64,000 nt of DNA from an uncultured Prevotellaceae bacterium. Lineage in GTDB: Bacteria > Bacteroidota > Bacteroidia > Bacteroidales > Bacteroidaceae. Made by a program: the position numbers and the translations under genes. Shown here piece by piece: positions 1 to 7,102 of this stretch; position 1 is the stretch's first letter; each line of letters begins with the position of its first letter. Where the stretch lies: NCBI GenBank assembly GCA_900315075.1, contig OMXV01000013.1:1-64000 (forward strand). Reading direction: 5' to 3'. The notes beneath the pieces are model-generated. The model did no database searches. It saw nothing but the letters and a program-made list of their open reading frames with translations, and was not told where the DNA came from.

Positions 1-201
1 GAATTAATGGGCAATAGTCATGTGATTGTGGAACCAGGTGGAGCACTTATTATTGATGGCTGCACGTTGTCAAATGTAGATTTGGACATAAAATCGGGAG
101 CCTATTTCCAAATTATCAACAATGGTGTCGTCGAGACACGGGATGGCTTTAATGCGCCCGTAGGTGCTATGGTTGATGTTGAGCATGGCCAAATTCTATG
201 A
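1..201 (+). CDS. C-terminal end of a surface/secreted protein (5' end outside window)
   Basis: The reading frame is open from the first base (Glu-Leu before the first Met at position 7) and stops at 199-201, so this is the tail of a longer gene. The 66 visible residues form short beta-rich repeats (GGALIIDGCTLSNVDLDIKSG, then a second turn with NNGVVETRDGFNAP), a pattern common at the C-terminus of large Bacteroidota extracellular proteins with a stacked-beta end domain. No catalytic motif is visible in this part and no function is assigned. Confidence 0.6.
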   Translation, partial: ELMGNSHVIVEPGGALIIDGCTLSNVDLDIKSGAYFQIINNGVVETRDGFNAPVGAMVDVEHGQIL

Positions 202-217
202 TTAATTGAAAAGAATG

Positions 218-248
218 TTGTGTGTTTCTTTTAAATGTACTATATTTG
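218..248 (+). promoter_or_regulatory. Bacteroidota-type promoter for the gene at 279
   Basis: TTG at 218-220, a 20-bp spacer, then TATATTTG at 241-248. This matches the Bacteroidota primary sigma consensus (-33 TTG, -7 TAnnTTTG). The gene starts 30 bp downstream. Confidence 0.65.
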
Positions 249-278
249 CACCAAGTTTAACATAATTGTTTATTAACT

Positions 279-1154
279 ATGAAGATAAGAAAGATAAGAT
301 TATTTATATTGTTTTTGATGGCTTTTTCTAACACCCTAGGATGGGCACAAACCTCGCAGGTGGGATACCGGCCATTTGCGCAGGATGGCAAGATTTGGCA
401 TTGTCAGGTCGGTCTAATCAAGGAAAATTCCTATGACAATCGTATCGACGGCGACACCTTGATTGATGGTGTAAACTGGAAGAAGGTTTATAATGTCCCC
501 GACTTAGGGAAATATTACTACGCAGCCGTCCGTGATGTGGACAAGAAAGTATATGCCATAGCCAAGGGCAGCAACAGGGCACGCCTGCTCTATGACTTTA
601 GTCTGAAAGAGGGTGACATCGTGAGATGTGGAATAGAAGGCAACAAGTTCGGCTGCCTTCTTGAGAAAGGCGAGCAGCCGGACTCATTGTTAGGAATCGA
701 ATTTGAAGCCTATCTGAAAGTGAATAGGATTGATACCATTACAGATTATGACCATAATCAAGTACATCGGGTGTTCATCCTCACACTGCTCGATGCCTAT
801 GAATACCCTTTGATGGATGTGAGGGGGGAAGTGTCTATATATAATAACGTTGTCTGGATAGAGGGTGTCGGCTCTTATACCGGGCCATTCTCACCTTGGA
901 TGCCTCTTCCAGCGCAAAATTACACGTTACGAAGTTGTTCGGTCAACAAGAATTACATCTACGGATATCCCGATGACTATGAGCCTTATTATTTTGAATG
1001 GGAAGGAGACGAGGATGAAGTTGAGACAGCCGTCAACAGCCACAACTACCCATACGGGAACAACGCTTTCTTCAGTCTGTTCGGCATTCAGATGACAAGA
1101 CAGCCCGATAGAGGCATATACATCCAGAACGGAAAGAAATACATAATCAAATAG
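279..1154 (+). CDS. Secreted protein of unknown function with a T9SS-like C-terminal tail
   Basis: A 291-residue protein starting with a signal peptide (hydrophobic LFILFLMAFSNTLGWAQ, probable cleavage after about residue 24). The body is Tyr-, Asp- and Trp-rich with no motif I recognise. The last residues (SLFGIQMTRQPDRGIYIQ, then NGKKYIIK) resemble the tails of the two LRR proteins at 40.5-44.3 kb and look like a short form of the type IX sorting domain (GIYIxNGKK). It has its own promoter at 218-248. Secretion or surface attachment is inferred from the tail; function is unknown. Confidence 0.7.
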   Translation: MKIRKIRLFILFLMAFSNTLGWAQTSQVGYRPFAQDGKIWHCQVGLIKENSYDNRIDGDTLIDGVNWKKVYNVPDLGKYYYAAVRDVDKKVYAIAKGSNRARLLYDFSLKEGDIVRCGIEGNKFGCLLEKGEQPDSLLGIEFEAYLKVNRIDTITDYDHNQVHRVFILTLLDAYEYPLMDVRGEVSIYNNVVWIEGVGSYTGPFSPWMPLPAQNYTLRSCSVNKNYIYGYPDDYEPYYFEWEGDEDEVETAVNSHNYPYGNNAFFSLFGIQMTRQPDRGIYIQNGKKYIIK

Positions 1155-1200
1155 AAACCATAGGGTGAGATTAATTCAAGTTCGCATTCGCTCAATTTGC

Positions 1201-1246
1201 AGTAGTTAAAGGGTAGTTAAAAGGTAGTAAAAGAGTAGTTAAAGGG
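1201..1246 (+). repeat. Degenerate tandem repeat, TAGTTAAAGG type
   Basis: About four imperfect copies of a roughly 10-bp unit (TAGTTAAAGG, TAGTTAAAAGG, TAGTAAAAGAG, TAGTTAAAGGG) lie head to tail after the preceding gene. The same unit occurs in the opposite orientation at 30035-30088. Confidence 0.8.
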
Positions 1247-1330
1247 ACGTATGCTCATTTTTACCGCTACAAGTTCACCTATGATGACGAGAACAGACAG
1301 CACTTACAGCGTATGTTCAGGGAAACAATC

Positions 1331-1768
1331 TCACTTTTTCCAATTACGGATGGTCCATACGACGACGCCCCATACTTCGAATTCATCGTTGGAGTCGATG
1401 CGGATAGGGGAGTATTTTTTGTTGGCTGGACGCAGTTCGATATATCCCTCATCCTTGTGCGTTAGGTCAAGGAATTTGATAGTAAATTCCTCATTGATGA
1501 ACCCTACCACAATATCACCATTGGAAGGTTCTACAGCACGGTCGATTACGGCAATGTCGCCATCGCAGATACCCGCTTCAATCATCGAGTCGCCATCCAC
1601 CCGACCATAGAAAGTGGCCTCGGGATGACGAATGAGGTCGCGGTTGAAGTCGATACTCTCATGAGCATAATCCTGAGCAGGCGAAGGGAATCCCGCTTTG
1701 ATGGCAGGTGCCATCTGAAGTTTGAGACTTTGCTCAAACTCACCATTTATAATATGTATCTTAGCCAT
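1331..1768 (-). CDS. umuD: UmuD-like translesion-synthesis/SOS peptidase (S24 family)
   Basis: A 145-residue protein with the features of UmuD: the self-cleavage site in KAGFPSPA (Ala25-Gly26; E. coli cleaves Cys24-Gly25 in the same context), catalytic Ser61 in VDGDSM and catalytic Lys98 in EFTIKFL, almost the E. coli positions (Ser60, Lys97). UmuD is cleaved with RecA help and then partners UmuC in DNA polymerase V. The start chosen is the ATG at 1766-1768; an in-frame TTG six bases upstream is less likely. No umuC lies next to it in this window: downstream on its strand is a repeat and then an opposite-strand gene. A -7 element lies 18 bp upstream. Confidence 0.88.
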   Translation of the reverse strand: MAKIHIINGEFEQSLKLQMAPAIKAGFPSPAQDYAHESIDFNRDLIRHPEATFYGRVDGDSMIEAGICDGDIAVIDRAVEPSNGDIVVGFINEEFTIKFLDLTHKDEGYIELRPANKKYSPIRIDSNDEFEVWGVVVWTIRNWKK

Positions 1769-1785
1769 ATCCAAGTTTTGTTTTG

Positions 1786-1793
1786 CAAAAATA
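1786..1793 (-). promoter_or_regulatory. Promoter -7 element for umuD
   Basis: CAAAAATA on the plus strand reads TATTTTTG on the minus strand, matching TAnnTTTG. No clear -33 TTG at the usual spacing. It is divergent from the element at 1848-1855, so the two promoters share about 60 bp. Confidence 0.45.
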
Positions 1794-1847
1794 ATTAAAA
1801 ATCGAAACTTAATTATCAGGATTTCAAAATCTTTTTGAAAAAAACAT

Positions 1848-1855
1848 TATTTTTG
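1848..1855 (+). promoter_or_regulatory. Promoter -7 element for the gene at 1881
   Basis: TATTTTTG matches TAnnTTTG and lies 25 bp before the ATG at 1881. No good -33 element is seen at 19-21 bp. Confidence 0.5.
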
Positions 1856-1880
1856 CAACAGTAACAAGATTCACAAACCT

Positions 1881-2249
1881 ATGAAACAAATTTATTTTAT
1901 TTTTTTGATGCTGCTGATGCCATTTGTATCAGCCAATGCCCAAAGCAACAGCACCTACTATTTGAACAAAGCCAAGGACTACACTCGCGATGCTGAATAT
2001 TACAACAAGCAGGCAGAGGGATATGACCGAGAGGCAGAGTATTACAACAAAAAAGCACAGGGCTACCTTCGCGAGGCTGAGTATTATACTCGCCAGAAGA
2101 ACTACGACAAAGTAAAGTTGTATAACAGTTGGGCACAGGATGCCACCGACAAAGCACGTCTTCAGGCCAGTTGGGCTAAAGACGCACGCGACAAGGCGAA
2201 ACTACGTATGCGTTGGGCAGAAGAGGCTCTACAAAAAGCCAGACAATGA
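1881..2249 (+). CDS. Small exported helical protein built of 14-residue repeats
   Basis: A 122-residue protein: signal peptide (residues 1-21, ending SANAQ), then almost the whole mature chain is repeats. Three Tyr-rich units of 14 residues (AEYYNKQAEGYDRE, AEYYNKKAQGYLRE, AEYYTRQKNYDKVK) are followed by Trp-containing units in the same period (WAQDATDKARLQAS, WAKDARDKAKLRMR, WAEEALQKARQ). Fourteen residues is two heptads, so a long amphipathic helix or coiled coil is predicted. It is highly charged and has no enzyme motif. Its role is unknown; a periplasmic structural or binding role is only a guess. Confidence 0.8.
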   Translation: MKQIYFIFLMLLMPFVSANAQSNSTYYLNKAKDYTRDAEYYNKQAEGYDREAEYYNKKAQGYLREAEYYTRQKNYDKVKLYNSWAQDATDKARLQASWAKDARDKAKLRMRWAEEALQKARQ

Positions 2250-2281
2250 AATAACTATTGAGCAGCGCACCCTTTAGAGGG

Positions 2282-3034
2282 CTACATACTGGGAAATTTT
2301 GACCGTAGGTACTGATTGAAAGGCTCACGGTAAGCCTCTGTGACATGGATAACTTCCTCGCCTATATAGATACAGTCGTTGCGGTCAACACTCCGTATCT
2401 TTGCTAATGCCACGATGTAAGAGCGATGTACCCGCAGAAACATGTTTGCAGGGAGCATCTGCTCTACAGATTTCATGGTCAAATGTGTGATAAGTGGTTT
2501 ACGCTCCCCTTCCATATAAAACATCACATAGTCTTTCATACCGCAAACATAGAGGATACCCGACAAGGATATCTGTCGATATTCTCCATCGACTTTGATA
2601 AACACTGTATCATCTTGGGGAACCGATACTTGTGGTGTGTCAGCGGGGGGTGTGTCGGTTGCTGGTTCTACTCTTCCGAACCATTTACGTGCTTTCTCCA
2701 CAGCTGCCACGAACTTGTTGTAGCGAATAGGCTTGAGCAGGAAATCGAGTGCAGACACTTCATAACTCTCCAATGCAAATTCCTGGAATGCAGTGGTAAA
2801 AATCACCCGTGTCTCCTCTGGTATAAGGTGTGCCAATTCCATGCCATTGAGGTCGGGCATCTGGATATCCAAAAACAGCAGATTAGGTTTCCGTGCGCTG
2901 ATAGCAGCCATGGCCTCCACGGAATCAGTGAATGATGATAGCAATTCTAATCCAGGTGTCTTGGTGACGAAAGACTCCAATAGTCTGACGGCTAATGGTT
3001 CGTCATCAACAATCATGCAAGTGATGGTTTTCAT
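2282..3034 (-). CDS. LytTR-family response regulator
   Basis: A 250-residue two-domain regulator. The receiver domain (about 1-120) has the acidic pair at 10-11, phosphoacceptor Asp56 (NLLFLDIQMPDLNG) and conserved Lys101 (FLLKPI). A Pro/Thr/Asp linker (about 122-142) leads to a LytTR DNA-binding domain (about 145-248; FLRVHRSYIVAL is characteristic). It overlaps the sensor kinase gene by 4 bp (ATGA), so the two are translationally coupled and almost certainly cognate. The adjacent outer-membrane protein gene is a plausible target; that is inference. Confidence 0.92.
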   Translation of the reverse strand: MKTITCMIVDDEPLAVRLLESFVTKTPGLELLSSFTDSVEAMAAISARKPNLLFLDIQMPDLNGMELAHLIPEETRVIFTTAFQEFALESYEVSALDFLLKPIRYNKFVAAVEKARKWFGRVEPATDTPPADTPQVSVPQDDTVFIKVDGEYRQISLSGILYVCGMKDYVMFYMEGERKPLITHLTMKSVEQMLPANMFLRVHRSYIVALAKIRSVDRNDCIYIGEEVIHVTEAYREPFNQYLRSKFPSM

Positions 3035-4089
3035 GTCGGTATAGTGATTTTTATGTGATAGATGTCATTCTCCACAGACTGTTCCCATGTGTATTTCTTA
3101 TCGTACAACAGATTGAGTCGTCGGCGACTATTCTCCAGTCCTACTCCACTGCCACTACGGTCTTTGTCGGACTTAGGATAGTTGGTATTGTCGCATTCGA
3201 AAACAATAGAATCTTTATCCTGTGTGAGATGAATGTCGATTGTGGATTTCCGGTTAGAGCTCACCCCATGCTTAAATGCATTCTCAATAAATGATATGAA
3301 TAGTAGCGGTGGCAACTGAGCCTGTGGATTATCGATGTCGAACCGTGTGGTGACCGCTGTTTTCTCATTGCAGCGTAGTTGCATCAAAGCGATATAGTCG
3401 CGCATGAATTCCACTTCACCACCAACAGGCACAGTATGTGCATCGGTCTTATAAATAGCATACCTGAGCAAGTCACTCAGTTGGGCGATGGCATCCTGTG
3501 CGGCATCGGGGTCGATTTGCGTGAGACTGGAAATATTGTTAAGAGTATTAAACAGGAAATGAGGGTTGATCTGATTTTTCAGCCATGCCAATTCAGCTTC
3601 TGTGGTCTTATGTTTTTCCTCCTCCAATTGTTTACGTATCTTTCGCATTTGAATGAAATGGCGTATCGCAATTGCCGCAGTGATAGCTATGACATTCAAC
3701 AGGAAATAGATGAAGAAATTGGATGCATATCCTAACCATGCAACAGTAGGCATTTGAAACTCGCCTCCGTGATGGTGATGATGAGGTGGAGGCGGAGCAA
3801 AAAACATATAAATCGCTCTCCAATGAATGATAAGGAATGCCAGGATATTAGCCAAAAAGAATAACACATAGCGGCGTTTTGCCCAAAGCCATTTCCAAAA
3901 AACATAATAGTTGAGGAAATAAAGAACGAACGGTGACATGAGCGAGAAACTCAACATCATGGCGATAGTGCGTGCATCGAGAAAGCTCTTTGTAGCAAGA
4001 AGCGTGGCTATTGGCACCAGCAATAGCACAACCAGCCATACGGCCAGCTGTGCTAAGAAGAACCAGATATCTTTTTTTAAGATTTTCAT
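3031..4089 (-). CDS. LytS/YehU-type membrane sensor histidine kinase
   Basis: A 352-residue kinase. The N-terminal part has four likely membrane segments (about 8-33, 42-64, 74-97, 120-143). A coiled linker leads to the His-kinase domain with the phosphoacceptor motif NQINPHFLFNTLNN (His177) and an ATPase end with FIENAFKHGVSSN and GSGVGLENSRRRL. Between the third and fourth segments is PPPPHHHHHGG (residues 99-109), a His-rich loop of the kind that can bind metal. It is coupled to the downstream regulator by a 4-bp overlap. The upstream gene at 4132-6636 is on the same strand 42 bp away and may share its transcript. Confidence 0.92.
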   Translation of the reverse strand: MKILKKDIWFFLAQLAVWLVVLLLVPIATLLATKSFLDARTIAMMLSFSLMSPFVLYFLNYYVFWKWLWAKRRYVLFFLANILAFLIIHWRAIYMFFAPPPPHHHHHGGEFQMPTVAWLGYASNFFIYFLLNVIAITAAIAIRHFIQMRKIRKQLEEEKHKTTEAELAWLKNQINPHFLFNTLNNISSLTQIDPDAAQDAIAQLSDLLRYAIYKTDAHTVPVGGEVEFMRDYIALMQLRCNEKTAVTTRFDIDNPQAQLPPLLFISFIENAFKHGVSSNRKSTIDIHLTQDKDSIVFECDNTNYPKSDKDRSGSGVGLENSRRRLNLLYDKKYTWEQSVENDIYHIKITIPT

Positions 4090-4100
4090 GACTTTATAAA

Positions 4101-4127
4101 TAATCAGAGTATTCGGAGTATTCAGAG
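4101..4127 (-). repeat. AGTATTC-type short repeat
   Basis: The spacer holds AATCAGAGTATTCGGAGTAT followed by TCAGAG, two imperfect copies of GAGTATTC. The same unit builds the perfect hairpin between susC and susD at 20339-20382. Confidence 0.65.
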
Positions 4128-4131
4128 AACT

Positions 4132-6636
4132 TTACATTGGCATTCCTGCACCAGCGCCTGCACCAGCTCCAGCTCCAGCACCTGTACCTGCGCCACCACC
4201 AATAGAGTTGAACATTTCGCCCTGTGACTGCTGCTCGATATAGTCGTTCTGAATCTTGGAAACGTGCTGTTTCTGCATACGGTTTTTGCCGAAGGTATAG
4301 CTGATGCTCAGCGAAACACTGCTGATGGGCACCTTGATGGTCTGATGGCTCAGGAAGTCGCGTCCTTTGCTATAGGTTTCCATTTTTATACTGCCTTTGT
4401 CGGAGAGTCCTGTCACACCCATCACACTGACGGTCAGCTTGTCGTTGAAGAAAGATTTCGAGAGGTTGGCTGTAAGGATATTGAATCCACTGCTCCATCC
4501 CTGAAGTGTATAACTCTTTGTCGAGGTAATCATGTAGGCACCTAACTTGATATCCAGTGGCAGTGTCTGCTGCAAGCCTGCCATGATGTTGCCCTGCCAT
4601 CCACTATTGGAGTAATCGAGTTTGTCGCTTCTCAAATCCACATAAGATACTCCTCCATTGAGGAAAAGACGGGTTGTGTTGGTAGCCATCCAGTTGGCAT
4701 AGAGGTTAAGTCCTGTCTGATTTCTCTTCACAATATTGCCATAGGTGGTATTGAGCAGGCCATCCTGATAGAAAGAGTACTGGTCGATAGCATTGCCTGT
4801 ATAGTTGTGGCGGAGACTGACATTCATCATCAATTTGGCGCTGTACTGGTTATAAACCAGCTGCACGTTGTGCGACTTCTCGATGTCGAGGTTGGTGTTA
4901 CCATAAGTCAGACTGTTGGGGTCGCTATGGTCAACATATGGGTTGAGGTAGGTAATACCTGGGCGTGAGATACGCATGTTATAAGTCAAACCAATGTTCT
5001 GTGTGGGTGCCAAGGTGTAGGAGAGGCTTGCTGCAGGTACGAGTGAGCCGTAGTTCTTGGAGAAATCCACGCCATGTCCGCTTTTGTATTCCACATCCTG
5101 CCAAGTGTGCTCATAGCGCAGGCCTGCCTTTGTACCCCAATTACCCCATTTTCCTTCATATTCTGTATATCCTGCGAGGATGCTGTTCTTATAGAGGTAG
5201 TCCATACCCATATTCTGTGTCTCCACATCGTTAAGGTAGTATTTTGAGTCGGTGGATGCACGGCGAGCCATGGCCTTCGCGCCAACATTGATAGTCTGTC
5301 CCTGAGCAATTGCAGTGGTATAGTCCACCTGTACGGTATGCTCTGTAGTAGCATTATCGCTGACAGACAGGCGGTCGGTGAGGTCGATAGCTGCGCCCAT
5401 TTCGCCGCCAAAGAAATCATTTGTCTGCTCGCTCTTAGATGGGTTATGGTCAAGCTGATAGCTAAGTGTGATGGAGTTGGTACGCTCTTGGTTGAAGAAA
5501 CGTTGGTAGTCGATATTCCAGGTGAGTGAAGTATGCTTGTCTTTCATCTTCATGTTGCTACCATAAGTGAAGCCATCAGCTATTCCTAAACCATTCATCG
5601 TGGTAGTATTTATGCCTTTATTGCGCATGTTCATACTCATCAGTGCGAGAGAAGTGTTTACAGAACTCATCTTGTCGATGTCATAACCTAAAGAGATATT
5701 GCTCATCACAAAAGGCAATTTGGTCTTTGTCTCTGCCAAGGTATTGATGATTGTCGAACCATTCTGCTGCTCGCCTTCCACTGAAGGCGTGCCAGGTTTG
5801 CTATAGTTCACCATTACGTTGGCACTATAGGAGAGTTTGTCTTGCTGACCACTGACAAAGACACTACCGCCCTGGGCTTTATTACCCACCTGAGCACGGA
5901 CTGTCCCATTGAAACCATTCATATCAACAGCCGACATCATCTGCTTGTTCATCACGATATTGAGAACGCCTGTGGCACCTTCAGCATCATACTTAGCACC
6001 TGGATTGGTGACCACCTCAATGTTTTTTACCATAGATGCAGGCATACTCTTGAAAATCATCGAAGGGTTGGATGAGAACATAGGGTTGGGTTTGCCATCT
6101 ACATACACTTTAAATGAAGAGGAACCATTCACGCTGATATTGTCCTGTCCGTCAACGGTCACCATAGGCACTTTGCGAAGCATATCGAGCACAGTGCTTG
6201 ATTTTGCATCATTATCATCTTCCACGCGATAGGTCATTTTATCAACTTCCATCTTGACCAATGGTTTCTGTGCCACCACTTCCACACTCTTCAGAGAGTG
6301 CTCACCATCTTCCAGATAGATGGTTCCGAGGTCAATCAGGGAATCCGTACCCAATGTAATCATTTTCTCGAAATTGGCCTTTCCCACGCTGCTGATAATC
6401 ATATTATGCGCTCCAGTACCAGCAATCTCTTTGTTAAATGCGCCATCGACATCGGTCTGAAAAGCAGCCACCACCGTGGAGTCTTTTCCAGGTTTATAAA
6501 CTTTTACAGTGGCGAAAGCAGCTCCTTCGCCCACGCTTTTGTCCATTACCATACCACGAACTGTGGTGTTTTGTGCTAAGACAGCCGACGAGACTGTCAG
6601 CATACATGTCATCAAGAAAAATCTAAAGTGTTTCAT
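4132..6636 (-). CDS. TonB-dependent-receptor-like outer-membrane beta-barrel protein
   Basis: An 834-residue protein: signal peptide (1-21), a carboxypeptidase-regulatory-like beta-sandwich (about 24-110, TTVRGMVMDKS), a plug-like domain (about 120-230, VLDMLRKVPMVTVDGQ and NPGAKYDAEGATGVLNIVMN), then a long barrel. This is the architecture of the Bacteroidota 'outer membrane beta-barrel family' proteins related to TonB-dependent receptors. The chain ends after the barrel in an odd Gly-Ala tail (GAGTGAGAGAGAGAGAGMPM). The two-component genes follow on the same strand. The substrate is not evident. A good promoter lies at 6673-6703. Confidence 0.88.
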   Translation of the reverse strand: MKHFRFFLMTCMLTVSSAVLAQNTTVRGMVMDKSVGEGAAFATVKVYKPGKDSTVVAAFQTDVDGAFNKEIAGTGAHNMIISSVGKANFEKMITLGTDSLIDLGTIYLEDGEHSLKSVEVVAQKPLVKMEVDKMTYRVEDDNDAKSSTVLDMLRKVPMVTVDGQDNISVNGSSSFKVYVDGKPNPMFSSNPSMIFKSMPASMVKNIEVVTNPGAKYDAEGATGVLNIVMNKQMMSAVDMNGFNGTVRAQVGNKAQGGSVFVSGQQDKLSYSANVMVNYSKPGTPSVEGEQQNGSTIINTLAETKTKLPFVMSNISLGYDIDKMSSVNTSLALMSMNMRNKGINTTTMNGLGIADGFTYGSNMKMKDKHTSLTWNIDYQRFFNQERTNSITLSYQLDHNPSKSEQTNDFFGGEMGAAIDLTDRLSVSDNATTEHTVQVDYTTAIAQGQTINVGAKAMARRASTDSKYYLNDVETQNMGMDYLYKNSILAGYTEYEGKWGNWGTKAGLRYEHTWQDVEYKSGHGVDFSKNYGSLVPAASLSYTLAPTQNIGLTYNMRISRPGITYLNPYVDHSDPNSLTYGNTNLDIEKSHNVQLVYNQYSAKLMMNVSLRHNYTGNAIDQYSFYQDGLLNTTYGNIVKRNQTGLNLYANWMATNTTRLFLNGGVSYVDLRSDKLDYSNSGWQGNIMAGLQQTLPLDIKLGAYMITSTKSYTLQGWSSGFNILTANLSKSFFNDKLTVSVMGVTGLSDKGSIKMETYSKGRDFLSHQTIKVPISSVSLSISYTFGKNRMQKQHVSKIQNDYIEQQSQGEMFNSIGGGAGTGAGAGAGAGAGAGMPM

Positions 6637-6672
6637 TTTTTATATTTATTCGTCTTATATTCTTTTCTGCTG

Positions 6673-6703
6673 CAAAATTAATGTGAAAAACTTCGACAGC
6701 AAA
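6673..6703 (-). promoter_or_regulatory. Promoter for the barrel protein gene
   Basis: Read on the minus strand: TTTG (6700-6703), 19-bp spacer, TAATTTTG (6673-6680). Both elements match the Bacteroidota consensus. The start codon is 37 bp downstream. Confidence 0.7.
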
Positions 6704-6953
6704 GAGAATTTCGACGAATTACAGGTATTTTTTCGACCATTTTGGAGAGTTAACGAATAAAAAAAGGATTTTTGTCGATGAATTGGGAAGTCTAAGGTTG
6801 AATTAACGATACGTAATGCCGAACAACTGATGTATAGAAATCAAGCAAAGCAGAATTCAAAAAACAAACAACACCAGATACAATATTATTCAACATCCAA
6901 AGAATCCTTCTCAGTTACTAAAATGCCGATTTAAAAATTATTATGACATTTTA

Positions 6954-6985
6954 TTTGGTATTCTTCAAAATTTGATATAATTTTA
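6954..6985 (+). promoter_or_regulatory. Possible promoter for the GH28-GH105 gene
   Basis: TTTG (6954-6957), 20-bp spacer, TAATTTTA (6978-6985); only the last base departs from TAnnTTTG. It would give a leader of about 110 bases before the ATG at 7103. Confidence 0.4.
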
Positions 6986-7102
6986 CGGCCTGTATAGACA
7001 TACCCCGTGTATTTAATTATATAAACGACATACATACCTAAAATACAGATATACAAAAGGTATGTTTCTACTGAATCACTAATCACTAAAATAAAACCTA
7101 AA

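Larger units (their letters stand above)
6637..7102. other. 466-bp divergent intergenic region
   Basis: AT-rich spacer between the outer-membrane protein gene (minus) and the GH28-GH105 gene (plus). It contains a strong minus-strand promoter (6673-6703) and a near-consensus plus-strand promoter (6954-6985). No open frame of interest, RNA gene or clear repeat was seen in the rest. Confidence 0.6.

Noticed and set aside
3768-3790. His-rich stretch as an affinity tag or artefact
   Set aside because: It is inside a natural kinase frame with mixed His codons and flanking prolines, so it is treated as a real loop.
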